Below are positions 34,415 through 43,459 of a DNA stretch of 64,000 bases, in pieces. Under the pieces are notes generated by a model. The model had not been told where the DNA came from and did not search any database. It worked only from the letters and a program-made list of their open reading frames with translations. Each line of letters starts with the position of its first letter. The stretch's first letter is position 1. The DNA lies in NCBI GenBank assembly GCA_951813325.1, contig OX638350.1:2089954-2153953 (forward strand). The letters run 5' to 3'. The position numbers and the translations under genes are program-made. The DNA comes from an uncultured Acidimicrobiales bacterium (GTDB taxonomy: Bacteria > Actinomycetota > Acidimicrobiia > Acidimicrobiales > Bin134).

Positions 34415-37400
34415 CTAGGAGTTGGGGGCGGTGGGGGTGACTTGGACGGTGTGGTCGAGGATGGCGAGAAGGCGAAGAAGTTCCTCGGATTGAGTCCACT
34501 GGGTGGGACGGATGTCTTCGAGAGGGCTGGATTTCTTGCCTTTGCGGTTTTTCATGCGGTAGCCAAGCCATGAGCGGAGCACTTTGAGGCCAGACACTTC
34601 GAACTCCCAGATTTCGGAACTGACGGGACTAAACACGCCGGTGCCTACAGTGAGGTGCTGGGATTCGGTGTCGTAGGTGAACTGGTCGGGCATCTGCTCA
34701 ACGGGGGCGATTTCTTGAGCTGAGCCAGTAGGCAAGTGGGTTTGGCCAGGCGGGGCGAAGCGCTCACCCCAGGTGTGCCACCAGAGCAGGTCGCGGCCTA
34801 GGTCCACTGCTTGTAGGTACAGGTCGGGGCTGGAGGTGATGGGGAGGTGGAAGGGCCCCGCGCCCTCTGCGAGCTCTTCGGCGAAGTGAGTGCTGAATGC
34901 GGGGGTGCCCCCGACTGCGTAGACATAGGCCAGTAAATCCTCGGGGGAGACCTGAATGCCGAGTTGCTGACTCAAGAATTCGAGCAGGCCATCAGTGATG
35001 TTGGCTGCGTGGCCGCTGTTGTCGCGGTATAGAGGGATGACATTCTTGGCACCGCGGTTACTGAAGTGGTGGAAGTCGGGAACAAAGGGGGTGACTGTGA
35101 GCACTGGGCCTCGGCCAAATTTGGTGGATGTCAAAGTGGTGAGAAAGACTTGGTGGGACCCGCGGATATGCCACATGTCTGGCCCGGCTCGATCAATTAG
35201 CCGTTGGTCAGCGATCAACCACTGCCGGTCGAAGCTCCTGTAGCCGTACTGTTCAAGGCGCTCAAATGGGTCCCCGCGATCTAAATGCAGAGCAGATTGC
35301 AACTTCTTCGTCCCGCCATGCAGAGGTTTGGGCTCGCTATGGACCTTTTGGCCTGATGGGCTCTCATCAAACAACTCTTGACGCTTGCGTGGCACTGCTG
35401 TCAAGAACTCCCGCCATCGGCTCTCAAGCACCTGCTTCGTTTCCGCGATAGGCCATGTTCGGCCGAGTTTGCAACCGGACCTGATCCACGGGAACAAGTC
35501 GGTCACCTGCGGCCAGTCGTAGTACGCGGCGTCGCTGCGGGGTGTTAAGTCGTCTAGGCCGATGCCAGTGATCTGTTCAGTCACATCATCAAGGGACAGG
35601 CCGTTGAGTCCTGCCAGCTTTTGCTCCCTGGCGCCTCTGACACGGTGGTAGCGCACGGTGCAATGGCCGGAACGTTCGGTCTGGGTGCGGACACCGATGG
35701 CCATGGCGACGGGGGTTTGGATGTCGAAGACGTTCTCTTCCTTTTGGGCACCGCGGCCTTCGCCACCGAGGTCGATGATCCACAGTTCGTCGAATGCTTG
35801 GCGCAGCAGGTGGCGGACACCGCCCATGGAAATGCCGTCCAAGTAGGAGGAGGCGGTGATGAAGGCGACCACACCGGGACCAGGAGGAAGTTCAATGGCC
35901 TGCCAGATGGACCACACCCAGAAGTAGACGTAGTCGTTGTAGACATTCTTCAGGTGAACGCCCAGACCGGCCGACCTCATGGGCTCGGTTACGGCATCCA
36001 GCAGAGGGACTGGCTTGGATGTTCCCTGACTTCCCGACCGGGTGGCAACCCGCCGCATGGCGGTGTCGGCGTCGAATAGCGGGCGGATGCCGGGCACGCC
36101 GTAGCGGACTACTCCGCCTTTACGGCGTCCAGCGGCGTCGATCTCTCGCTCTTCGCGATCATAGGGCGGGTTGCCAATGACGGCCGAGAACCGTTCACGC
36201 TCCTTCAAATCAGCCGCACGCTCGCCTTCCTCAGCCACGGCGTTGCTCATAGTTTGGAGCTGGCCTTGACGGGGGGTGTGATCGAGGGCGTCGGTGAGCA
36301 GAACCTTGGGATCGCCGTCATCTACGCCTTCGCTGTGCAATTCCAGTGCAACTTTGAGGTGGGCGATTGCGTAGGGGCCGAGCATCAACTCGAAGGCGTG
36401 CATCTGGGGCAGGACGTGGTCGCGCAGGTGCTTCGTCCACTCTTCCCGAACACCACCCGCTCCCAGGAACGACCGCTTGGCTTGGCGGAGCCAGGCCACC
36501 AGGAATGTGCCAGTACCGGTGGCGGGATCGACCATCGACACGAACGGGCGGTCGGGGTCTAGGCCGTCGGGTACGTCAAAGCCATTGCGGTCGGCTACCT
36601 CCTGCCAGGTGGCGGGATCGGCAATGCCCATCGGCAAGCCGAAGCGAGAGCGCAGCACTTCATCAGTGGCTCGCACGATGAAGTCCACGACCGGCTGGGG
36701 CGTGTAAAAGGCGCCAGCGTCGGCTCGCATCTTGGGGTCGTACTTCTTGAGGAACTCCTCGTAGAAGTGGATGACAGGGTCGCCGCCCTTGGCAGTGGCA
36801 CCGAACTGGTCGAGAATCGACTCCACGTTGGTGTCACGCAGGTCAGCCACAAGCTGGTTGATGCCGCTCCCGGCCAGGTCGAGGGCGGCGGCCTCGTCGT
36901 GTACCTGCTCGAAGAAGGCGGCTAAGAAGGGGTTCGCCAGTGGCACCGCCGAGAAGATCGGCGACGACCCGAATCCCTCGGGGTCGGTGATCCGGCTGGT
37001 GAGCGTTCCGTACACCAGGGTTTGGGCGCACATGTCGGCGAACTTGGGGCCGTCCACATCTGCCACAAGCTGGGCCCGCACTTCATTCATCAAGGTGGTG
37101 AACGGGCCGACCTGCTTGTGGGTTCGTTCGTGAGCCTGCTCGCGGGCCAGCACGGCCTCGATCTGGTCCCGGAGATCTGAAGCCGTGCGAGCCATGCGGT
37201 CGGCTAGCCGGGCGGCGTCGCCGATGGCCTGGCCGGGCATCAACTTAAAGGCACCCCGCCAGTCGTGGCGCCACTGGTCGGCATCATTTGTCTCAGTCGG
37301 CCACACGAGCGATGGCATCAGCTCCTCGGCCAATCGGGTCAAGTGCGGGTGGGGCGACTGGGCCGGCCGCCAGGCCAGAGAACGGACTTTGGGGAGGCGG

Positions 37401-37843
37401 TCGCCGTCGTCGAAGAAGGCCACGAAGTGCATCTCGACCGCGGGGTCGCTGCCGGTAAACACGATGAAGAGCAAATCGTCCAGCGCCCAAGACGGGCGGG
37501 TGCCGTTGCCCACGCGGCGCTGGCGGGTGACCAGCGCATGGAGCAGCCGCCGAAGCTGGGTGATGGGCAGGCGCGGCCCGTCGAACTGCACCAGGAACAC
37601 ACCCCAGGGCTGGTCGGCGGTGAGCGGGCGCATCTGCTGGAGCCTCACGACGTCGCGGAGTTTGTCGGCGGGGACGCCCAGCTCGGCGGGATCCCAGTCG
37701 TAAGTGAGGTCGTCGAGGCTCTCGTCCTCCAAGTCGGCCCCCTCTAGGGGCCAGCCCAGCTCGTCGCGCAAATACACCGACACTTGGGCGAATGTGCGGA
37801 TGTCACGCAGAGCATCGATTCGACGCTGGAGCTCTGTGGGCAT
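34415..37843 (-). CDS. Type ISP-like adenine-specific DNA methyltransferase (C-terminus probably frameshifted)
   Basis: About 1142 residues. The N6-adenine methyltransferase core has GAFYTP at 377-382, motif I DPATGTGTF at 439-447 and motif IV NPPY at 558-561; a large C-terminal region with YRSFDRQWLIADQRL and FVPDFHHFSNRGAKNVIPLY resembles the target-recognition part of type ISP enzymes. The ATG at 37843 overlaps the helicase stop as TGATG. The frame stops at 34415, but adding one base to the C5 run (G5 on the plus strand, 34424-34428) would continue with QLLDDILASPLIPATDLPTP to a stop at 34299. That tail matches the usual family end, so a one-base deletion or read error is likely. With the helicase it should form a restriction-modification-like pair. 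Confidence 0.85.
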   Translation of the reverse strand: MPTELQRRIDALRDIRTFAQVSVYLRDELGWPLEGADLEDESLDDLTYDWDPAELGVPADKLRDVVRLQQMRPLTADQPWGVFLVQFDGPRLPITQLRRLLHALVTRQRRVGNGTRPSWALDDLLFIVFTGSDPAVEMHFVAFFDDGDRLPKVRSLAWRPAQSPHPHLTRLAEELMPSLVWPTETNDADQWRHDWRGAFKLMPGQAIGDAARLADRMARTASDLRDQIEAVLAREQAHERTHKQVGPFTTLMNEVRAQLVADVDGPKFADMCAQTLVYGTLTSRITDPEGFGSSPIFSAVPLANPFLAAFFEQVHDEAAALDLAGSGINQLVADLRDTNVESILDQFGATAKGGDPVIHFYEEFLKKYDPKMRADAGAFYTPQPVVDFIVRATDEVLRSRFGLPMGIADPATWQEVADRNGFDVPDGLDPDRPFVSMVDPATGTGTFLVAWLRQAKRSFLGAGGVREEWTKHLRDHVLPQMHAFELMLGPYAIAHLKVALELHSEGVDDGDPKVLLTDALDHTPRQGQLQTMSNAVAEEGERAADLKERERFSAVIGNPPYDREEREIDAAGRRKGGVVRYGVPGIRPLFDADTAMRRVATRSGSQGTSKPVPLLDAVTEPMRSAGLGVHLKNVYNDYVYFWVWSIWQAIELPPGPGVVAFITASSYLDGISMGGVRHLLRQAFDELWIIDLGGEGRGAQKEENVFDIQTPVAMAIGVRTQTERSGHCTVRYHRVRGAREQKLAGLNGLSLDDVTEQITGIGLDDLTPRSDAAYYDWPQVTDLFPWIRSGCKLGRTWPIAETKQVLESRWREFLTAVPRKRQELFDESPSGQKVHSEPKPLHGGTKKLQSALHLDRGDPFERLEQYGYRSFDRQWLIADQRLIDRAGPDMWHIRGSHQVFLTTLTSTKFGRGPVLTVTPFVPDFHHFSNRGAKNVIPLYRDNSGHAANITDGLLEFLSQQLGIQVSPEDLLAYVYAVGGTPAFSTHFAEELAEGAGPFHLPITSSPDLYLQAVDLGRDLLWWHTWGERFAPPGQTHLPTGSAQEIAPVEQMPDQFTYDTESQHLTVGTGVFSPVSSEIWEFEVSGLKVLRSWLGYRMKNRKGKKSSPLEDIRPTQWTQSEELLRLLAILDHTVQVTPTAPNS

Positions 37844-40800
37844 CAATTCAGCTCCATCCAACACATCAACTTGGGCTTGGGGGCATCCAGGGGAACATTC
37901 ACTTGCTTGAGGTACGTGTCTCGGACATGGCCGAGCACCAGTTTGCGGGCTTCGGTCAAGGTCGGCTTATCGGTGACACATCGGCGAGGGGTGTTGGGCT
38001 TGGAGCGGATGCACTCGATGATCTCACCGGGCGACTCTAAGACCCTCACTTGGTCGAGGTCCCAGAGGTACCACCTTGTCGGACCTGCTTCCAGGGTGAA
38101 TATCTGTTGTTCTGTGTCGAGAGCAGGCAGCCCGTAGCAGAAGAACACCCCACGGGCACCTTTGCTGAGCTTCTTGCGGCCTGAGAACACCGATCCAGGA
38201 AATTCGTCCAGCCGCTCGGCCAACTCTGGGTGCTCCTTAACCAAGGTCTGGTACTCCAGATGCATGTCCTCAACCGCGGTGCGGGCACCCTCATAGGAGG
38301 CATTGAACTCTTTCAGCGCCTCATAGTCGTCCTCCGGGGTGAGGAGCTTGCGCCCCTCGATGCCCATCGTCTTCGAGATCAGAAGGGTCTTGTGGGTGAC
38401 TCGCTCATACAAGGTGAGCATCTTCTTGAGATCGTCCGGCGGCAGGAAGTTCCAGAACAACACTTGATCTCGCTCACCGGCTAGCTCTGGATGGTCCGCC
38501 ACCATGCGGTCCTCGACCTCTGGATTCATGCGCCGGTCTACACGGCCGATGCGCTGCATGAGCCGCACGGGATTCCAGTGGATGTCGTAGTTGACGAGCC
38601 GGCTGGCGTCTTGGAGGTTGAGGCCTTCCGACAACACATCAGTAGAGATCAGCACCCTGATCTCTCTATCGCCGTTGGCAGCCAGTTCAGTCGAGCTGCT
38701 GGCGTTGTAATAGGGGGCGAACCGGCGGATGATGTCAGCCCGGTTCACCGTCGATCCTCCGTCTATCTGCTCCACGCCGTCGATGCCCGCCTCCTTTAGA
38801 TGAAGGGCGACATAGCGGGCAGTGTCGGCAAACTCGGTGAACACCAACACTTTGCGGTCGGCCAAGTCCTTGCTGCGCAGCAATCGTGTGAGCTTCTTGA
38901 GCTTGTCGTCTTGTGCCGGGGTGAACCGATTGGTGAGATCGAGGAACTGGGAAATCTGGTCGAGATCGAGGTAGACCTCGCTCAGGATCTCAATCACGTC
39001 GTATTCGTCGCGGGAGAGCCGTCTCTCGGCCGCAGCGTCAAGCAGCTCTTGGGGGATGACATCCTCATCGGCATCGGCTTCGTCGTCTTCATCATTGAAA
39101 GGCAGGCCAAGCTGGTTTTCGGGGTGGTAGCCGATGACGGAGGCATGTTGGCGCTTCCAGCGGTCGTAGCGCTTCTTCTCCGACTCGGTCTCGCTGTGAA
39201 TCTCGACAAAGGCCAGCAGCTTCCGCATCAGAAGATCGAGCGACTTCTCGAATGCGTACACCGAGCTCTCAAACCGCTTTAGGAACATGGTGCGAATGAG
39301 GCCGACAACCTGCTTCTGGCGATTTTCCTCAAAGGCGTCGATGCTGTCGTCGGGGCCGATGTAGTAGGCCAGCGGGTAGTAGATGGCCAGGGAGAAGAGC
39401 GGGTTCTTCTTCTCGAATGCCCTCTCGAATAGGTCAAGCACCTCACCGTAGGAAGACCGGATGGAGTACTCGGCCACCTTGGGAGGGCGGCGATCGGGAA
39501 ACGCCGACGACTCCCCTCGCTCCTGGATCTGGCTGGCCTTCGCATAGGCCCGGCTTCGCTGCACTACCAGCGCTCCGAAAATCTCGTTGCCTGAGAGTGC
39601 CTCGCTGGCCTCAGAGGTAAATCCCTCGAAGAGCGTGACTTCTTCACCACCCAACAGCGCCTTCAGCTGGCGTTCCATGACGTTGAAGCGTCCTGTGAGG
39701 CTGTGGACACCAAGGGTCTGGGAGAAATAAGCGTCGTCGCGCTGGGTGAACAGCTCCACCATGTGGCGGAAGTCAGCCAGGCGGTTGTTGACCGGAGTGG
39801 CGGTGAGCATGAACACTTGCTTGGGACGCGCCGAGCTTTCAAGCAGGTCGTAGAGACGCCAGTAGCGGGAGCGGAGATCGGGTTCATCTGGGGTTTCGGG
39901 GCGACGGCCTTGGCGGCCGGGGTTGCGGAAGTGGTGAGCCTCATCGATGACCACTGCATCGGCCAGCTCTGAGATGCGTTCGAACCGTTCGGGAAAATCG
40001 CCGGTGCGGTTCAGGTCGGTGTGGCTGAACACGGTGAGGTTGGAGAAATCGGCCCCGCCGCCGAAACCTCCGATGTGCGACAGCCAACGGCGCAGGTGGG
40101 GTTCCCACACCCCTTCCTTGGCGGCCTTGGGGGCAAAGATCACCACCCTTTTGTTCTCGTGTAGCACCAACCGCTCCACCAGCATCAACCCAACGAAAGT
40201 CTTACCCAGGCCCACCCCGTCACAGAGGAAGGCCCCTCCGTATTGGCGGGCGATCTTCATCAACGACCAGTAGGCCTCGCGCTGGTACTGGTCGAGGTGG
40301 GGGAACATCCGCGAATGGGTCTCATCCCACTCGCCAGCGGTGAGCTCGCGGCCCCGGAAGAACTCGTGAAGGGCCTTGGCGTAGACATCGAAGGGGGTGA
40401 ACTCGGCGGTATGGCGGGTGATGGTCCGCAGCACATCCTCGGTGACCTCTTCGGCTTGTTCCCAGTGGATGTCGAACCAGTCCTGGAGCTCGGCCACCTC
40501 CCGGCCGCTCTGGATTTGAATGTTCAGCTCGATATTCTTGGTGAGCCCGGCCCCGGTGAAGTTGCTGGAGCCGACCAGCGCCTTCGCTCCGATCACATCG
40601 AGCTTGGCGTGGGTGATGTAGGCCTTGGCGTGGAACTTGTCCTGCTTGTACACCCGGCACTCGATCTTGCCCTCCTTCAAGGCTTCGACCACTGCCTCTA
40701 CGCCCTCAAGGAAAGGGTTGTCGTCTTTCTCGGATTCCAAGCTGTAGTCCAGACGCCCGACCCGGCGCTTGATCGCCTCGGCGAAGGCATTGCGGGTCTT

Positions 40801-41010
40801 CAGGGATACCTCGTCGCCCATAAGGATCCGGATCTTGTCGAGCTGCTGCCACCTGCCGTCAAGGGCCAGCAGAGCCCCGATCTCGAAAAACCCCGTGGCG
40901 ATGTCGAACGTGTCGGCGATTTCAGTCCACTGCTGGAGGTATTGCAGCCCCGTCCACCCCGACACACTGTTGTCAACAATGAACAGCTCCCCACCGCCCC
41001 TATCGCTCAC
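37843..41010 (-). CDS. PLD-nuclease/SNF2-type helicase fusion
   Basis: A 1055-residue protein. Residues 1-180 are phospholipase-D-like, with FHAKAYI (His127, Lys129) and LVGSSNFTGAGLTKNIELN. The SF2 motor follows: Walker A CDGVGLGKTFVGL at about 263-275, DEAH box VVIDEAHHFRN, motif III LTATPVNN, a C-terminal helicase domain with VLVFTEFADTARYVALHL and ISTDVLSEGLNLQDASRL, and motif VI RIGRVDR. The likely role is ATP-driven DNA translocation with nucleolytic cleavage of unmodified DNA, guided by the neighbouring methyltransferase. GTG start at 41010, TAGCTT 6 nt upstream. Catalytic PLD chemistry often needs a second HKD motif, perhaps supplied by dimerisation. Confidence 0.87.
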   Translation of the reverse strand: MSDRGGGELFIVDNSVSGWTGLQYLQQWTEIADTFDIATGFFEIGALLALDGRWQQLDKIRILMGDEVSLKTRNAFAEAIKRRVGRLDYSLESEKDDNPFLEGVEAVVEALKEGKIECRVYKQDKFHAKAYITHAKLDVIGAKALVGSSNFTGAGLTKNIELNIQIQSGREVAELQDWFDIHWEQAEEVTEDVLRTITRHTAEFTPFDVYAKALHEFFRGRELTAGEWDETHSRMFPHLDQYQREAYWSLMKIARQYGGAFLCDGVGLGKTFVGLMLVERLVLHENKRVVIFAPKAAKEGVWEPHLRRWLSHIGGFGGGADFSNLTVFSHTDLNRTGDFPERFERISELADAVVIDEAHHFRNPGRQGRRPETPDEPDLRSRYWRLYDLLESSARPKQVFMLTATPVNNRLADFRHMVELFTQRDDAYFSQTLGVHSLTGRFNVMERQLKALLGGEEVTLFEGFTSEASEALSGNEIFGALVVQRSRAYAKASQIQERGESSAFPDRRPPKVAEYSIRSSYGEVLDLFERAFEKKNPLFSLAIYYPLAYYIGPDDSIDAFEENRQKQVVGLIRTMFLKRFESSVYAFEKSLDLLMRKLLAFVEIHSETESEKKRYDRWKRQHASVIGYHPENQLGLPFNDEDDEADADEDVIPQELLDAAAERRLSRDEYDVIEILSEVYLDLDQISQFLDLTNRFTPAQDDKLKKLTRLLRSKDLADRKVLVFTEFADTARYVALHLKEAGIDGVEQIDGGSTVNRADIIRRFAPYYNASSSTELAANGDREIRVLISTDVLSEGLNLQDASRLVNYDIHWNPVRLMQRIGRVDRRMNPEVEDRMVADHPELAGERDQVLFWNFLPPDDLKKMLTLYERVTHKTLLISKTMGIEGRKLLTPEDDYEALKEFNASYEGARTAVEDMHLEYQTLVKEHPELAERLDEFPGSVFSGRKKLSKGARGVFFCYGLPALDTEQQIFTLEAGPTRWYLWDLDQVRVLESPGEIIECIRSKPNTPRRCVTDKPTLTEARKLVLGHVRDTYLKQVNVPLDAPKPKLMCWMELN

Positions 41011-41076
41011 GCCAGCAAGCTACACCAAGGGTGTGACAGCAAGGGGAACAGTGCGTTGAATTATGGGTGCTTGGAG

Positions 41077-41550
41077 ATGCCGGTGGATAGCATCACCGGC
41101 GTGGCGGCTCCGATCAGGTCCTCGAACATCTTCTCCATCGGGTATGAGCAGCGCAGTGTCGACGATCTCGTCGCGGCCCTGCAAGATCACCAAGTAAGCG
41201 TGCTGGTCGACGTCCGCATGAATCCAATCTCCCGCAAGAAAGGCTTCTCCAAGACGGCGCTTACCAACGCCTTGGCTGAAGCTGGGATCGAGTATCGCCA
41301 CGAGAGGGAGCTAGGGAACCCGAAGCAGAACCGCGATCCATTCCGGCGAGGGTTGATATCAGCCCGCGAGCGCTATCTTCGCCATCTCCGCAACGGCGCC
41401 TCGGAGGCATTCGGCAATCTGATCCAACTTGCTGGTACAACGCGGATAGCATTGCTTTGCTACGAGCGAGAACACCACCATTGCCACCGCTCTTGCATAA
41501 TCGAAACCGCCCAGGAGGAGCACCCCGGGCTCGGTTTCCTAGCCATCTGA
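41077..41550 (+). CDS. DUF488-family protein
   Basis: About 157 residues. After a short leader comes the DUF488 core: FSIGYEQRSVDDLVAALQDH, VSVLVDVRMNPISRKKGFSK, YRHERELGN, and the terminal LLCYEREHHHCHR motif with the conserved Cys and His. DUF488 proteins often sit beside restriction and defence genes; their biochemical role is not established. The ATG at 41077 is the first good start, although a TTG at 41071 in the same frame is also possible. It diverges from the helicase gene and converges with the TIR gene. Confidence 0.82.
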   Translation: MPVDSITGVAAPIRSSNIFSIGYEQRSVDDLVAALQDHQVSVLVDVRMNPISRKKGFSKTALTNALAEAGIEYRHERELGNPKQNRDPFRRGLISARERYLRHLRNGASEAFGNLIQLAGTTRIALLCYEREHHHCHRSCIIETAQEEHPGLGFLAI

Positions 41551-41574
41551 TCAATCGACAAGGTCGTGATCGCT

Positions 41575-42555
41575 TTACAAGTTTGGTTCGTGAGACTCCA
41601 CAGAAGCTGTCACGTTTGCTAACTGGGAAAAATCAAGACGTTCGAGGAAGCTGGTACCGTGTTCTTCGCAGAAGTTCTCAGTTGCACCAGCAATCATCTC
41701 TGCAGCAACTACCAGGGCCGGTAATGCAAATTCGTGGTCTGGGCCAATACTCAAGTTAACCCAGTTGAGATAAAAGGAGTGAGTGTCCCCCAACCTGTCG
41801 CCCGGCAGGTCTGTCTCATGATCGTCACCTCTCACAAAAGTACAGTCGAACCCCAGTGGACTGATTTGACCCAGTACACGCAGAAGACTCATCTTGGGAA
41901 TTCCAGTATATCGACTCAATAGGTCTGCATTCATATGAACATTTCTTGGTAGATCCGCAGGACAACCAAACCGAATTATGCTTAATACTGCACCCCTTTC
42001 TTCAATCGTCATTCGAAGAAGTATGTCAAAAAATGAACGTGCATGATGTTCTGCAACACCTTGAAGTTGAGCGTCACCAGATATATCGAGACGCTCATGA
42101 AGCCGGTCCAACACAGGCGGCATGTAACGCTCTCTCAATTGTTTTCCAAGCTTGTTTGCAATTTCATCGCATAGTTGTTGTGGTGTCATCTGGCTTAAGT
42201 CCATATAGTCTACTGTATCAAGTAAGCCTGAAATCGGAGTGTCGTCAAACCTGGCAGGAAGAATATACTCGTAATCGTCCTTCAGAGCGCGTGCTTGTGC
42301 ACTCTTAAGTTCCAAATTGGGCCAAACTTTGTCCGCATATTCCTTAGAGACAAATATCACACAATATTTGCATGAATTTTGAAATACATCACTCAAGTAG
42401 TCATATAAATTCTTTCCCCACAATTCAGTCCTCTTGTCTTTGTCATAAAATGCGCGGATGCCTCGACCCTTGAGTCCTTCGGCGACATCTTCCACATACT
42501 GACGTTGTTCACCAGCAAATGAAAGACCGACATCGTATTCGAAATATTGTTCCAT
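41575..42555 (-). CDS. TIR-domain protein, probable defence NADase or signalling protein
   Basis: A 326-residue protein with an N-terminal TIR domain (about 1-140): YDVGLSFAGEQRQYVEDVAE, AFYDKDKRTELWGKNLYDYL, YCVIFVSKEYADKVW and NLELKSAQARAL, where the Glu after the Trp is the usual catalytic position of TIR NADases. The remaining 190 residues are mostly helical and contain no domain I recognise; they may sense infection or bind a nucleotide signal. The gene is much AT-richer than its surroundings, indicating transfer. AAGGG precedes the ATG. No partner sensor gene is adjacent, so it may act alone or with the neighbouring defence genes. Confidence 0.78.
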   Translation of the reverse strand: MEQYFEYDVGLSFAGEQRQYVEDVAEGLKGRGIRAFYDKDKRTELWGKNLYDYLSDVFQNSCKYCVIFVSKEYADKVWPNLELKSAQARALKDDYEYILPARFDDTPISGLLDTVDYMDLSQMTPQQLCDEIANKLGKQLRERYMPPVLDRLHERLDISGDAQLQGVAEHHARSFFDILLRMTIEERGAVLSIIRFGCPADLPRNVHMNADLLSRYTGIPKMSLLRVLGQISPLGFDCTFVRGDDHETDLPGDRLGDTHSFYLNWVNLSIGPDHEFALPALVVAAEMIAGATENFCEEHGTSFLERLDFSQLANVTASVESHEPNL

Positions 42556-42885
42556 GACCCTTGCTCTTCCTACGGTGATCCAAGTTCACTTGATCCCATT
42601 TATTAGGATGCTTTATAGCAGTAACAGGACGGCAAAGAGAATCCAAATAGTGGACGAGACCCGAAGCAGCCAGGTGGGGTGGCGCTGCAATCAGCGCCAC
42701 CCCACCCTTCTGAAGTCTGCTACCAGGAGCTTAGCCAGTAGCGAGAAGCCTACCTGGAGCGTACGCAAGTCACGATAGCGGAACCTCAGGCCCTGGGGAT
42801 CTCAGAGATTCAGTACAAATGCAAGAGGCTTTCTCGAACTGCATTGCGCGCTTCCATCTCACACGAGAGGTTCAGGAGTGCTCGG
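42556..42885. other. 330-bp intergenic region with a long hairpin
   Basis: Lies between the TIR gene start and the end of the RHH antitoxin gene. It holds a perfect 15-bp stem-loop at 42673-42706 and presumably the TIR promoter. I see no convincing protein-coding frame, tRNA or known RNA. Confidence 0.5.
42673..42706. terminator. Perfect 15-bp stem-loop, possible terminator
   Basis: The arms ggtggggtggcgctg (42673-42687) and its exact reverse complement (42692-42706) enclose the loop caat. It is very GC-rich and stable on either strand. No U-tract follows, so a terminator role for the minus-strand antitoxin operon ending at 42886 is plausible but not certain. Confidence 0.5.
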
Positions 42886-43122
42886 TCAGGACTCCTGAGC
42901 TAGGAGCTCCCGATTGACGGCCTGTCGAATCCACGATGACACTGAACGGTCGTCGGCTTCGGCGGCTGCCCGGACCTGTTCAAGCACGTCAGGAGGAAAC
43001 CTCACCGGTACCAACTCGGTCAGACGCTGCTTACGTCGCCTCACGGGTCCTTGTGGAGTCAAGTTCTCGGGGTTGCTATAGAAGGCGTGCTCTTCTTCTG
43101 GGGTCATTTTCGACTCGTTCAC
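42886..43122 (-). CDS. Ribbon-helix-helix antitoxin-like protein
   Basis: A 78-residue protein beginning VNESKMTPEEEHAFYSNPEN, then the basic segment RRRKQRLTELVPVRF and a ribbon-helix-helix domain (PPDVLEQVRAAAEADDRSVS, SWIRQAVNRELL). The GTG at 43122 overlaps the toxin stop (GTGA) and has GGAGG 4 nt upstream, so the two genes are coupled. The order toxin then RHH antitoxin matches BrnTA. It probably neutralises the toxin and represses the operon. Confidence 0.72.
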   Translation of the reverse strand: MNESKMTPEEEHAFYSNPENLTPQGPVRRRKQRLTELVPVRFPPDVLEQVRAAAEADDRSVSSWIRQAVNRELLAQES

Positions 43123-43430
43123 CGATCCTCCATGTACTGAATTGCCAGGCGTGCTGGCGCGACGTAGCACCCAATCGGGCGGCACTTCGCTGGGTTGCCA
43201 GAATCTGGCGGAGCCAGTGGCACAACCAGAACTCTTCCTTCCAAAGCAGACACCATCAGCCAGTGGGCTGGGGGTTTCGCCGGGTAGAAGTGCGGATCGC
43301 TCTGCCAGACCTCGTTGATGTCATCAATGCCCAGAGAGGCGTGCTTGAACAGGTGAGCTGCCTGGCGGTCGATCTCAAATGGATTGTGGTCATCTAAGAG
43401 GTCCAAATCGAATGGGTTTTCTGCCTGCAT
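43119..43430 (-). CDS. BrnT-like toxin candidate
   Basis: A 103-residue protein with segments arranged as in BrnT-like RNase toxins: FEIDRQAAHLFKHASLGIDD (K-H pair), DPHFYP, LMVSALEGRVLVVPLAP and CRPIGCYVAPARLAIQYMED. Similarity is at the level of pattern, so the family call is tentative, but the coupled downstream RHH gene supports a toxin-antitoxin pair. The start is uncertain: the ATG at 43430 directly abuts a TACAAT hexamer, so a downstream TTG at 43406 may be the real one. Confidence 0.5.
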   Translation of the reverse strand: MQAENPFDLDLLDDHNPFEIDRQAAHLFKHASLGIDDINEVWQSDPHFYPAKPPAHWLMVSALEGRVLVVPLAPPDSGNPAKCRPIGCYVAPARLAIQYMEDR

Positions 43431-43459
43431 ATTGTATTACAAGCGGATACGAAAACCAA
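43431..43459 (-). promoter_or_regulatory. Putative sigma-70-type promoter of the BrnT-like/RHH pair
   Basis: On the minus strand TTGGTT (43459-43454) and TACAAT (43436-43431) are separated by 17 bp. Transcription would start near 43424, inside the first codons of the annotated toxin, so its true start may lie downstream. Confidence 0.4.

Noticed and set aside
34415-41010. DISARM or BREX system
   Set aside because: No drmA/drmB, pglZ or brxC-like genes are present; only a methyltransferase and a PLD-helicase are seen.
40243-41076. N-terminal extension of the DUF488 frame back to 40243
   Set aside because: This part is antisense to the helicase gene; the DUF488 domain starts after 41077.
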